In this document: in pieces, positions 19,823 through 28,634 of the stretch | How the letters are laid out: every line of letters starts with the position of its first letter | How positions within the stretch are numbered: the first letter of the stretch is position 1 | Source of the DNA: Comamonadaceae bacterium | Lineage (GTDB): Bacteria > Pseudomonadota > Gammaproteobacteria > Burkholderiales > Burkholderiaceae_C | DNA: 34,778 nucleotides | Assembly: GCA_947449025.1 (NCBI GenBank) | Contig: CANFQF010000015.1 | Coordinates: 1 to 34,778 of the forward strand | Direction of reading: 5' to 3' | Notes under the pieces: model-generated | Told to the model about the DNA's origin: nothing | Database searches by the model: none | What the model saw: only the letters and a program-made list of their open reading frames with translations | Program-made: the position numbers and the translations under genes

Positions 19823-20022
19823 GCTTTGAGTCTCCTGATTTGAAGAGGGACGGCAAAGGCCTGCCGAGGCAGGCGCGTTCGCCGAGGCCGCACGATTGTG
19901 GCATTGGTCCATGGCGATGCCACAATGAGGTCGTTTGACCGAATCGAGCCAAGGAGGGGCCGGCCAGACCTCAGGGGCCAGCGGACCTCATTCCAAAGCC
20001 AGACCGTCGTAAGGGGAAGCGG

Positions 20023-21243
20023 GTGGACAAGCGGCAATTCATTCAGGCGGGTCTCGGCCTCGCCGGGGTGGCGGGCATCCAAGGACTCACATTGCTCCCC
20101 TCGCAGGCCTGTGCACAGGCCGCCGACAAGTGGGGCGCCAGTCGCGGCTACCCCATCGGCCTGGCGGGCGGCCTGAACAGGGAACCTGTCTATCGAGTGG
20201 GCAATTACTCGGGCGGTTTCGAGCAGGCTTTTCCGCACCGGCAGGTTGCCCCTTCGGCGACGCCCTCACCCTGGCGGGAGTCGCCCGTTGACGACGTACG
20301 CTATCGCTGGGGTTTCTCCCAGAAGTCGCCTGATGACTATCTCGCGTCCTGGCCAGTTACAGGTTTGCTGGTGGCCCGAGACGGGCAGATCCTGCTGGAG
20401 CGCTACCGCTTCGAGCGCACTGCGTCGATGCGCCTGACCAGTTGGTCCATGGCCAAAAGCGTAACCTCCTTGCTCCTCGGAATTTGCCTCGACCGGGACC
20501 TGATCGCCTCCTATGACGACGAGGCCCAGATGTACCTGCCCGAACTACGTGGCACGCTGCATGGCGGGGTGACGCTGCGCAACCTGAGCAACATGTCCAG
20601 CGGCGCAGCGGTCTTGCATGACCGGGACAACAACTTCATCTACCCGGGCGCCTTCATGGGGCCCGCCTCGGAGATCGGGCGCGTGGTGGCAAACTGGAAC
20701 CAGCGCGCCGAGGAGCAGGGTCGCCGCTACAACTACAACGAGCTGTGCCCACTGACGCTAGGCATGGTGATCCGGCGGGTCACCGGGCGCTCAATGTCGG
20801 AGTTCGCGCAGGAGGCCCTCTGGCAACCGCTCGGCGCCCAGGACATGGCGACCTGGACCACCGATTCCAAACGCAATGAATTCAACTGCGTCGGTTTCGC
20901 AGCCACGCTGCGGGACTGGGGCCGCCTGGGTACGCTGGTGGCCAACCGCGGCCGTGCGGGCACCACACAGGTCGTGAGCGAGAAGTGGGTGCGCGAGTTC
21001 ACGACTTGGGGTCCGCTGGATACGCAAGTCAGGCATGGCGTCCCCGCACCTCATTTTGGCTACAAGGCCCACATGTGGCACAACCGGCCCGACGGCTCAC
21101 GCCTCTACTTCAATGGACACCACGGGCAACGCGTCGTGGTCGACATGCCCACGCGTACGGTGCTGGTACAGACTGCAGTCGAACATGAAGGCAATTGGCA
21201 AGGGGAGATGTTCGCGATGTTCGAGGCCTTCACGAAGGCTTAG
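20023..21243 (+). CDS. Beta-lactamase-fold serine hydrolase (class C/NylB-like), exported
   Basis: GTG start; SxxK motif in TSWSMAKSVTSLLLG, YNYNE (YxN), FNGHHGQRVVVD; signal-like N-terminus KRQFIQAGLGLAGVAGIQG. Confidence 0.88.
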   Translation: MDKRQFIQAGLGLAGVAGIQGLTLLPSQACAQAADKWGASRGYPIGLAGGLNREPVYRVGNYSGGFEQAFPHRQVAPSATPSPWRESPVDDVRYRWGFSQKSPDDYLASWPVTGLLVARDGQILLERYRFERTASMRLTSWSMAKSVTSLLLGICLDRDLIASYDDEAQMYLPELRGTLHGGVTLRNLSNMSSGAAVLHDRDNNFIYPGAFMGPASEIGRVVANWNQRAEEQGRRYNYNELCPLTLGMVIRRVTGRSMSEFAQEALWQPLGAQDMATWTTDSKRNEFNCVGFAATLRDWGRLGTLVANRGRAGTTQVVSEKWVREFTTWGPLDTQVRHGVPAPHFGYKAHMWHNRPDGSRLYFNGHHGQRVVVDMPTRTVLVQTAVEHEGNWQGEMFAMFEAFTKA

Positions 21244-21247
21244 GCGC

Positions 21248-22219
21248 TCAGGGCTCCATTTTCAGCCTGCCATCCTTGATCATTTTGCCCACGCGCGCAT
21301 GCTCGGCCCGAATGTGGCGGGCAAACTCCTCTGGCGTGCCGCCGACCACTTCAGCGCCCTCGCTAGAGAGCGACTCGCGCACATTGCCGCCGCGAAGCGC
21401 CTTAACGGACTCAGCGTTGAGGCGGCGAACAATCTCCGCCGGCGTGCCCGCCGGCACCAGCAACCCGTACCAGGAGCCCGCCTCGTAGCCTGTCAGCCCC
21501 AACTCGGCCAGCGTCGGCACGTCCGGCAACAGGGCCGATCGCTTGGTGCTGGTGATAGCCAGCGCCCGCAGTTTGCCGGCCTTGATCTGCGGGGTGATGG
21601 CCACCACGCTGGAGAACATGATGTCGACCTGACCGGCCAGCAGGTCCGACATCGCCGGTGCGAGGCCCTTGTAGGGGACATGGGTCAGGTCCACGCCGGC
21701 CATCGTTTCGTAGAGCGCGGTCGCGATATGGGCGGAGCTGCCGTTGCCGTTGGATGCAAAGTTGATGCGGCCGGGGTTGGCCTTGGCGAAGGCCGTCATT
21801 TCCGGCAGGCTCTTGTAGGGCGTCTTCAGGTTGACGGCCACCACTGACGGGGCGGAGGCCAGAAGCACCACGGGCGCGAAGTCCTTGAGCGCGTCGTAGC
21901 TGATCTTGGGAACGATGTGCGGATTGACCGCCAGGCTGCCCACGCCACCGAGAAAGAGGGTGTAGCCATCGGGCGCAGCCTTGGCGGCCATGTCTGCGCC
22001 GATCACGCCACCGGCGCCCGCGCGGTTGTCGACCACCACTGGTTGCCCGAGGGCGCTCGAGAGCTGGGTTGCGACCGCGCGGGCCACCGTGTCATTGCCG
22101 CCCCCGGGGGCAAAGGGGACGATGAGGCGAAGCGGCCGGCTCGGATAGTCCTGCGCTTGGGCCACAAGGGGTTGGACGATCAGAGTCAGGGCAGACAGCA
22201 GGAGGGAGGCGAGCTTCAT
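21248..22219 (-). CDS. Bug/TctC-family substrate-binding protein
   Basis: MKLASLLLSALTLIVQPLVAQAQDYPSRPLRLIVPFAPGGGNDTVARAVATQLSSALGQPVVVDNRAGAGG. Confidence 0.93.
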   Translation of the reverse strand: MKLASLLLSALTLIVQPLVAQAQDYPSRPLRLIVPFAPGGGNDTVARAVATQLSSALGQPVVVDNRAGAGGVIGADMAAKAAPDGYTLFLGGVGSLAVNPHIVPKISYDALKDFAPVVLLASAPSVVAVNLKTPYKSLPEMTAFAKANPGRINFASNGNGSSAHIATALYETMAGVDLTHVPYKGLAPAMSDLLAGQVDIMFSSVVAITPQIKAGKLRALAITSTKRSALLPDVPTLAELGLTGYEAGSWYGLLVPAGTPAEIVRRLNAESVKALRGGNVRESLSSEGAEVVGGTPEEFARHIRAEHARVGKMIKDGRLKMEP

Positions 22220-22390
22220 GGGCGTTCCTTGGCGATCGCCCGCCACAAACAACGGGCAATTCGGCGATGGTATACCAAGGGATCCCAGTGGCTGAGGAAC
22301 GACCCAGCTTCCCGTCAAGGCTCTTTCGAGAGGGGCGCGAGGAGACCGGGTGATGGGTGCGCGCGGGGTCGCTGGCGCGGGCCCGACCGC

Positions 22391-23419
22391 TTACTGATTC
22401 AAGACAGTGATGCTCACGCGTCGGTTGCGCGGGTCGGCCGGGTTGCCCTGGATGAAGGGCGCGGTATCGGCAACGCCTTCGATGCGCTGGAAACGGTCGT
22501 ACGGAACCCCACCGCCTTGCAGCACCTTGCGAGTCGCGTCAGCGCGCTCGGTGGACAAAGACCAGTTGTTGCGGCCGCTGTCGGGAGCGAAGCCCAGACT
22601 GTCTGTGTGGCCACGCACAGCGACCTTGTTGGGCAAGCCCTTGACCGACTTGGCCACCTCATTGAGCAGCGCGATGGCCTTGTCGTCGAGTTCAGCGGTG
22701 CCCGAACGGAACATGGAGAACTTGGCCTTGTCGATCACCTCGATGCGAAGGCCGTCCTTGTCGCGGGTAATGGACATCTGGTCCTGCATCTGCGAGAGCT
22801 GCTTGTTCTCGGCGATCTTCTGCTTGAGATCTTTTTCGATCTTGTCGAAGTTGTCCTTGTCCTGCTGCTGCTTTTGCGAGCCCTTGGCGCCGTCGGGATT
22901 GGAGGATTCCTCCTGCGGACCTTCCTTGTTGTTCTCCTGCGGGGAGGAGCCGTTGTCGGTATTGGATCCCCCCTTGGCCTGGGGCGTGAGGCGCTCCATC
23001 ACCGAGCTTTGCTTGGCGGTGAAGGGGAAGCCGTCGGGGTCGATGATGGAGCGGCCGCCGAGCAGGCCATCGGAGCCGGCAAGCTCGCCGAACTTGATCT
23101 GGCTGTGGGAAGCAGGACGGAAGTAGTCGGCCACCGACTTACGCTGGTCCTCCTTGGTGGCGCCGAGCAGCCACATCAGCAGGAAGAAGGCCATCATGGC
23201 CGTCATCATGTCGGCCAGCGCGATTTTCCAGGCACCGCCGTGCGCGCCGCCGTGCCCCTCTTCGACAATGATCTTCTTGATGATCGGCCGCACCGGCTCG
23301 CCACCGGCATCGGCCGCAGGTGCAGCCTGGGCAGCAGCCGGTGGCTGGGCCTCGGCGCCCGCAGGCGCGGCCTGGACGGCGGGCTTTTCCTCTTCGGCGA
23401 CAGCGGCTTCGGCCATCAC
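22391..23419 (-). CDS. motB: Flagellar motor stator protein MotB
   Basis: IIKKIIVEEGHGGAHGGAWKIALADMMTAMMAFFLLMWLLGAT (plug/TM with conserved Asp) and OmpA-like VRGHTDSLGF...NWSLSTERADATRKVL; 4-bp overlap with motA. Confidence 0.96.
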   Translation of the reverse strand: MMAEAAVAEEEKPAVQAAPAGAEAQPPAAAQAAPAADAGGEPVRPIIKKIIVEEGHGGAHGGAWKIALADMMTAMMAFFLLMWLLGATKEDQRKSVADYFRPASHSQIKFGELAGSDGLLGGRSIIDPDGFPFTAKQSSVMERLTPQAKGGSNTDNGSSPQENNKEGPQEESSNPDGAKGSQKQQQDKDNFDKIEKDLKQKIAENKQLSQMQDQMSITRDKDGLRIEVIDKAKFSMFRSGTAELDDKAIALLNEVAKSVKGLPNKVAVRGHTDSLGFAPDSGRNNWSLSTERADATRKVLQGGGVPYDRFQRIEGVADTAPFIQGNPADPRNRRVSITVLNQ

Positions 23420-24279
23420 GACCCTCGCAAGGCGTCGAACACTTCAGAGAAGCTCGGCTGGTTATGGTGGCTGATGCAGGCGCGCGCGGTCTCGATCATC
23501 ACCGGCTGCGGATGGCCGCGCAGGTTCGAGACGATCATCTGCTGGATCACGTTGTAGATCTGGCCGTCCTCGTCGATCACCTGGGCCAGGCGGCCGGCGA
23601 AGGGCTCGAACATGGCGTAGGACATGAACACACCCAGCATGGTGCCCACCAGCGCACCGCCAATCAGCGCGCCCAGCACGGGCGGGGGCTGGTCGATGGC
23701 GCCCATGGTCTTGATCACGCCCAGCACGCAGGCCACGATGCCCAGCGCAGGCAGGGAGCCCGAAATGGTGCCCAAGGCCGCTGGCGCGCGCATCGCGTCG
23801 TGGTGGTGCGCCTTGATCGCGGTCTTCATGATGTCCTCGACGGTGTCGGCCTCGAGGTTGCCCTGCGAGATGACGGCCAGCCTTAGCGGGTCGCAGATCA
23901 TCTGCACGATGAAGTGGTCATGGGCGAGTTTGGGGAACTCACCAAAGATGGGGCTGGAGTCGGGGTTCTCGACGTGGGCTTCCAGCGCCACCACGCCTTC
24001 TTTCTTCATCACGCCCAGAAGTTTGCCCACCAGCACCATCACGGCCAGGTAGTCGGCCTGCTTCCACTTGGGGCCGGAAATGCACTTGCCGATGCCGCCC
24101 ATGGCCGCCTTGAAGATGGCCATGCTGTTGCCCACCAGCGCGGCGCCGACCGCGGCGCCGCCGATGATGATGATCTCGAAGGGGGCCGCTTTGATGATGG
24201 GCGCCATCTTGCCGCCGGCGGCGATGTAGCCACCGAACACTGCGCCGAAGATCACAGCAAAACCAACGAAGAAAAACAT
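23416..24279 (-). CDS. motA: Flagellar motor stator protein MotA
   Basis: FAVIFGAVFGGYIAAGG, TISGSLPALGIVACVLGVIKTMGAID, GALIGGALVGTMLGVFMSYAMFEPFA. Confidence 0.96.
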   Translation of the reverse strand: MFFFVGFAVIFGAVFGGYIAAGGKMAPIIKAAPFEIIIIGGAAVGAALVGNSMAIFKAAMGGIGKCISGPKWKQADYLAVMVLVGKLLGVMKKEGVVALEAHVENPDSSPIFGEFPKLAHDHFIVQMICDPLRLAVISQGNLEADTVEDIMKTAIKAHHHDAMRAPAALGTISGSLPALGIVACVLGVIKTMGAIDQPPPVLGALIGGALVGTMLGVFMSYAMFEPFAGRLAQVIDEDGQIYNVIQQMIVSNLRGHPQPVMIETARACISHHNQPSFSEVFDALRGS

Positions 24280-24288
24280 GACCTACCT

Positions 24289-24477
24289 TTAATTCAGGAT
24301 GCACCAAAAACCGATGCACCAGCCAAACCACCACTGGAACAAAAAATCCAGCAGATTGCCCAGAATCGCCACGGGCAAGCCCAGGTAAAGCAGCAGGAGC
24401 AGGACGCCGGAGGCAGTCAGCCTGGCCCCCGGAATGTCCAGGGACGCGGTTTTCCTGGCGCCACCTGCGCCACTCAT
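24289..24477 (-). CDS. Putative 62-aa hydrophobic membrane protein immediately upstream of motA
   Basis: MSGAGGARKTASLDIPGARLTASGVLLLLLYLGLPVAILGNLLDFLFQWWFGWCIGFWCILN; AAGGA about 4-8 nt upstream of ATG; stop lies 9 bp before motA ATG. Confidence 0.55.
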   Translation of the reverse strand: MSGAGGARKTASLDIPGARLTASGVLLLLLYLGLPVAILGNLLDFLFQWWFGWCIGFWCILN

Positions 24478-24635
24478 GCCGTCCTTGCGGCCTTTGCTGC
24501 CAATCCCGCCGTTCCCGCCTTTGGGGGTAGCCAAGTACCTGCCTCCCGGAGATGAATCGGCGCGATGCGAGGGAACTTGACCCTCGACCCACCCTGCCGA
24601 TCGTTCGCTTGTTGACCTTTGGCTATTATGAGGCG

Positions 24636-25574
24636 ATGAATGTCGACTGGGACTCGCTGGATCGCAGCACATGGGACGAGCTCCATCGTGAGTACGGAAG
24701 TTCTCTCCAGCAATCCTGGTCTTACGGGCAAGCCCTCCAATCGCTGGGGGTTCGCATCCACCGCGCGGCCATTCGGGGCGATGGTCCGCAGGAGGGGCAG
24801 GTCGCGGGCCTGGCCCAGTTTATGGTGCGGCGCATTGCTGGCTACGTGAGCCTTGCATCGTGCACACGGGGTCCGGCGTGGCATAGCGCCTTGGACCCGA
24901 CCCAGCGCGCGTGTGCGATCGGTTTGTTGAAGCGATCCCTGCCCGTGCCTCGCCTGCGGGTAGCCCTGATTTCACCCGATGCTCCCGCCTCGCCCGAGGT
25001 CGATGCCGAGACCCACGGCCTGTGGCGGGTGATGACCGGCTACTCCACCGTCATGCTAGACCTCACCGAGCCGCTCGAGACCTTGCGCGCAAGGCTCGAT
25101 GGCAAGTGGCGCAATCGCCTGGCCAAAGCCGAGGCCGACGCCGCGTTCAGCGCGCGGGTCGAGCCCAGCCTGCCCGAAGCGCGTCGCCTTCTCGAGCGCG
25201 AATCACAGCAACGTGCCGAGCGGCGTTTTCACGGCCTGCCCACCGATTTCGTGCGGGCCTATATCGACGCCTGCAATTCACGCGAGCAGGCCTTTGCGGT
25301 GAGCTATGCCCAATCCCGCAAGGAGACCCAGGCGGCACTGCTGTTCCTGATCCACGGCCATACCGCCACGTACCACATCGGATGGTCCAGTGACGCGGGT
25401 CGCAAAGCCAACGCGCACAACCTGCTGATGTGGCGCGGCATCGAGTATCTGCGCCGGATCGGCGTCAAGCGTCTGGATCTGGGCGGGGTGAATACCCGCG
25501 CACTCCCGGGCATTACCCGGTTCAAGCTCGGAACCGGCGGCCAGTTGCTGACCCTGGCCGGCAGCTACTATTGA
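24636..25574 (+). CDS. GNAT/FemAB-like acyl- or aminoacyl-transferase
   Basis: LQQSWSYGQALQSLGV...VMLDLTEPLETLRARLDGKWRNRLAKAEADA...THLLFLIHGHTATYHIGWSSDAGRKANAHNLLMWRGIEYLRRIGVKRLDLGGV-type FemAB/GNAT pattern; start assigned to MNVDWDSLD. Confidence 0.75.
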   Translation: MNVDWDSLDRSTWDELHREYGSSLQQSWSYGQALQSLGVRIHRAAIRGDGPQEGQVAGLAQFMVRRIAGYVSLASCTRGPAWHSALDPTQRACAIGLLKRSLPVPRLRVALISPDAPASPEVDAETHGLWRVMTGYSTVMLDLTEPLETLRARLDGKWRNRLAKAEADAAFSARVEPSLPEARRLLERESQQRAERRFHGLPTDFVRAYIDACNSREQAFAVSYAQSRKETQAALLFLIHGHTATYHIGWSSDAGRKANAHNLLMWRGIEYLRRIGVKRLDLGGVNTRALPGITRFKLGTGGQLLTLAGSYY

Positions 25575-25585
25575 AACAAAGGTCC

Positions 25586-26143
25586 ATGGCACTCCCTCCA
25601 CGCAGCGCGCCGAACAGCGCATTTACCCCCCGCCTCAAGAAGCTCGCGGCTCTGGCGGCCGTGGCAGTGGGCGCGGGTTACATGTCCTTCGCCTTTTTTG
25701 AAACGCGGGGGCCCGAAGCGCAGCCCCTGCCTGCCTTGGGCGTGGCCATCGCCCCGGGCGAATCGCCCTGGATCACGCTGGGCGAAACGCCGGCCATGAC
25801 GCTGTACTGGGACCGCAGCTCCAGGGTGCGCGAGGACTACGTGATGAAGGTCTGGGAGATCCAGGACATGCGGGCGCCGGACCCAGACGGCGTCCAGTCG
25901 CGCCGTTACCGAAATGAATACGACTGCAAGCACAGCATGCACCGCATCACCTCGATGACGAGTTACGCGGGGCCCATGCTCACTGGTGCCAAGCTGTTCG
26001 ACGTCGACGAAGACGGCTTGTGGCGACAGATGCCCAGAACCAGTGTGTTCGCGCAAGGCCTGGCCCTGCACTGCGGCAAGCTGCCGCCCTTGCCCTCGGA
26101 AGAAGAAAAGGCGCCCTGGTGGGCGCCCTTCTGGCCGTTTTGA
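25586..26143 (+). CDS. Hypothetical exported/membrane-anchored protein (possible surface-adhesin E-like)
   Basis: ATG 25586; hydrophobic N-terminus LAALAAVAVGAGYMSFAFF; C-terminal domain with YRNEYDCKHSMHRITSMTSYAG. Confidence 0.6.
   Translation: MALPPRSAPNSAFTPRLKKLAALAAVAVGAGYMSFAFFETRGPEAQPLPALGVAIAPGESPWITLGETPAMTLYWDRSSRVREDYVMKVWEIQDMRAPDPDGVQSRRYRNEYDCKHSMHRITSMTSYAGPMLTGAKLFDVDEDGLWRQMPRTSVFAQGLALHCGKLPPLPSEEEKAPWWAPFWPF
26110..26127 (-). terminator. Rho-independent-like terminator (better T-tract on minus strand, for the carbonic anhydrase transcript)
   Basis: GGCGCCC-TGGT-GGGCGCC perfect 7-bp stem; on the minus strand it is followed by TTTTCTTCTT. Confidence 0.6.
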
Positions 26144-26213
26144 CCGCCAGAGCGGCCGCCGCAACGCAGTGCTAACCGGGTGAGCGAGGCCAAGTGGGCC
26201 CTGGCCGCCTGCC

Positions 26214-27092
26214 TCAGGAGGCGCTGATCTTGCGGCCGTTGAGCGGCTGCACCGGGCGGGCGTTGAGCTTGAACGGGAAGCTGTCGATCATCTCGCGCTG
26301 GATGCCGATCGGCGACTTCATGATGAAAAACTTCACGCCTTCGGTGCAGGGCGGGGTGGTGAGCGAACCCTCGTAGGCGTAGTGGGCCAGCGACTCGGGC
26401 AGCAGGGTGGCCGGGTTGATGGACACCGAGGCAACCTCCACTTCCGGGCCCTCTTTGGCCGGCATGTTTTTCCAGATCGACCACAGGGTGCGGTTCTGGA
26501 CGGCCGATTCCCGCATCAGCACGCCGACCACCGCCAGCTTGCCGTCGGCGCTCTTGTGAACCATGTGCGTCACCATGGCCATGGGCTTGCCATCGATCTG
26601 CTCCTCGCTGGGCCGGTGGAAGTGGAACTGCACCAGCTCATAGGATTCGTTGCCCACCTTCAGCGTGCTGCCCGGCGGCACGTTCACCTGGATGGTGTGG
26701 CCGTTATTGAGGACTTTGAGCACGCCCGGCTTGTAGTCGGCCTTGAGCGTGGTGGTCGACTTTTCAAAGGGTCCGACGATGTTCAGCGGCGACTGCGACT
26801 TGCCAGCAGCGCAGGTGGGGAACTGCTTACCCCAGTTTTCCGGGCCCATTTCGCCCTCATACTCCCAGTGCGGCGCACCACTGCTGTGGCTGCTGCCCTT
26901 TCCCTTCTCGGCGATGGCGTGGACCACCTCTTCGAGCTTTTGCAGGGTCTCTTCCTGCTCCTTGATCTGCTTGGTGGCCTTGGCCAACCTGGTGTCCAGG
27001 TCCTTGGTCTTGCCAGTGTTGACGATTGACAAGGTGATCACCATCGCGAACAGGCTGGCGACGATGCCCCCCAGAAGGATTCGAATGAACAT
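26214..27092 (-). CDS. Membrane-anchored alpha-class carbonic anhydrase
   Basis: HWEYEGEMGPENWG, QSPLNI, LVQFHFHRPSEEQIDGKPMAMVTHMVH, YEGSLTTPPCTEGVKFF; N-terminal TM MFIRILLGGIVASLFAMVITLSIV. Confidence 0.93.
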   Translation of the reverse strand: MFIRILLGGIVASLFAMVITLSIVNTGKTKDLDTRLAKATKQIKEQEETLQKLEEVVHAIAEKGKGSSHSSGAPHWEYEGEMGPENWGKQFPTCAAGKSQSPLNIVGPFEKSTTTLKADYKPGVLKVLNNGHTIQVNVPPGSTLKVGNESYELVQFHFHRPSEEQIDGKPMAMVTHMVHKSADGKLAVVGVLMRESAVQNRTLWSIWKNMPAKEGPEVEVASVSINPATLLPESLAHYAYEGSLTTPPCTEGVKFFIMKSPIGIQREMIDSFPFKLNARPVQPLNGRKISAS

Positions 27093-27238
27093 GCTGACCT
27101 CAAGAATTCTCAAATGGCGCCGAGTCCAAAGACAACGGCGAGGGATTGTCTCCTGCGCCACCACCCGGTTGAACGGAGGCGCGACAACAGACGCTGCCAA
27201 AGTATGATCGGTTCATCCCGGAACGGCTTGAGTGCAAC

Positions 27239-27748
27239 ATGAAGAACTTGTTCATCGGCATCTTGATCGGCATTCTGGCCATGGCCGGAATATACGGAAT
27301 AAGTCTTCTTTTCTCGAGCGAGGCTGCTCCGCAGGCATCTGCCGGGCCCGGCGGACCGGCGGGCGCGGGTGTGACCCGGGCCGGCACTGTGGTAGACATG
27401 ATCTGCGAGCTTCACCTCGATCTTGACGGCCAAAAGACCCTGGGCATCCAAGGCAATGAGCCCCCGCGCATCACCCTGGCCCAAATCGACCTGGAACAGA
27501 AATCCGGCTGGTACCAGGGCAAGATTTCCATCTCGGAGAGCCGGGGCGGCTCGCTGACCCTGCAGGGCAACAAGTTCGTGGTGACGCGCCCGGCCATGTT
27601 CCAGCGCTTTGGTACCTCCATCAGCCAGGAGGCCTTCACCATCGACCGCAGCTCCGGTGAGTTCGAGCAGTCCCTCACCGTCGAGGGCGGCAAGGTCGTC
27701 CCGCTCATTCGCGGAACCTGCGCCCGGGTCATCAAGCCGCCGTTCTGA
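27239..27748 (+). CDS. Hypothetical membrane-anchored protein
   Basis: MKNLFIGILIGILAMAGIYGISLLF N-terminal TM/signal anchor, then a beta-rich soluble region; divergent from the carbonic anhydrase. Confidence 0.65.
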   Translation: MKNLFIGILIGILAMAGIYGISLLFSSEAAPQASAGPGGPAGAGVTRAGTVVDMICELHLDLDGQKTLGIQGNEPPRITLAQIDLEQKSGWYQGKISISESRGGSLTLQGNKFVVTRPAMFQRFGTSISQEAFTIDRSSGEFEQSLTVEGGKVVPLIRGTCARVIKPPF

Positions 27749-27763
27749 GGACGGCGTCTCGCC

Positions 27764-28459
27764 GTGGCCCTGCTGGACCTGCGCTGGCATCTGCGCGGCT
27801 GGCGCTCACAGTCACGCTGGGCCGGCACGCGCGCCGCCATCGCTGACTGGCTGGCCCAGGCCCCGGAAGGCCACAACGACTTGCTCCTGTTCGGCGCCAG
27901 TGCCGGCTGGATGATGGACGATGCCTTTCTCGCACGCTTTCGCCGCATCGACGCAATCGACTTCGAGTCGGCGTCCGCTCCCCTGTTCAAGTTCAATCAC
28001 CGACGCGTCATCGCCCGCCACCGTATCGAGGTGCGCTTCCACGATGCGGAGGCGCTGTCTCGCCTGGAAGAATTTCTCTCCATGCGGCCCCAGGCGCTGG
28101 TGCTGTTCGACAACCTCCTGGGCCAGTACACCCTCACCTGCCCGAATGTGGCGCAGGCCGAGGCCACGCTCTCGGGTCTGCCAGCGCGCCTGGCGGGACG
28201 CCCCTGGGGCAGCGTGCATGACGCCATCTCTGGCCCGGGACGGGCGCTAGCCCTGGCGCAGGAGCCCGCCGCGATGGCGCTCCACGCAGGTCAGCCCTGG
28301 CCGGAGGAAAGCCTGCTCGACGCGGTAGGCGCCAGCGGCCAGTGGCGTGACCACCTGACCCGCACGGTGCTGCCGGTCAGCGCACAAAGCCGCCTGCTGC
28401 CCTGGCAGCTGGCGCCGGGCTACTGGCACTGGCTGCAGGCGGGCTGGGTGCGCGGCTGA
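27764..28459 (+). CDS. Hypothetical protein, possible Rossmann/SAM-methyltransferase-like fold
   Basis: GTG start 16 bp after the preceding stop; LLLFGASAGWMMDD...IDAIDFES...ALVLFDNLLGQ resembles a nucleotide-binding Rossmann arrangement. Confidence 0.6.
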   Translation: MALLDLRWHLRGWRSQSRWAGTRAAIADWLAQAPEGHNDLLLFGASAGWMMDDAFLARFRRIDAIDFESASAPLFKFNHRRVIARHRIEVRFHDAEALSRLEEFLSMRPQALVLFDNLLGQYTLTCPNVAQAEATLSGLPARLAGRPWGSVHDAISGPGRALALAQEPAAMALHAGQPWPEESLLDAVGASGQWRDHLTRTVLPVSAQSRLLPWQLAPGYWHWLQAGWVRG

Positions 28460-28505
28460 AGCCCGGTCTAGCGGGCCCCGAAGCCCGCCTGTCAGAAAAA
28501 ATAGT

Positions 28506-28534
28506 TTGCAAATTCAGCTCATCCAGCCTAAAAA
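28506..28534 (+). promoter_or_regulatory. Putative sigma70-type promoter for the type I secretion operon
   Basis: TTGCAA-17 nt-TAAAAA (4/6 each) in an AT-rich gap upstream of the T1SS ATPase gene. Confidence 0.3.
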
Positions 28535-28634
28535 CGCATCTCTTATTCTTACAAATTCCTGAGCCTTGATGCGCATCCCGCGGGGTGCACAGAGGGCACC
28601 AGGAACCGGCCTGCGGGCCAGGGAGCGTCGGGCA

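Noticed and set aside
21917-23557. 546-aa plus-strand ORF
   Set aside because: Antisense to the strongly supported Bug receptor and motB genes; His/Gly/Arg-rich shadow translation typical of GC-rich DNA, with no recognisable domain.
28471-28488. GCGGGC-CCCGAA-GCCCGC hairpin as a terminator
   Set aside because: Only a 6-bp stem and followed by an A-run rather than T-tract on the plus strand; not reported as a feature.
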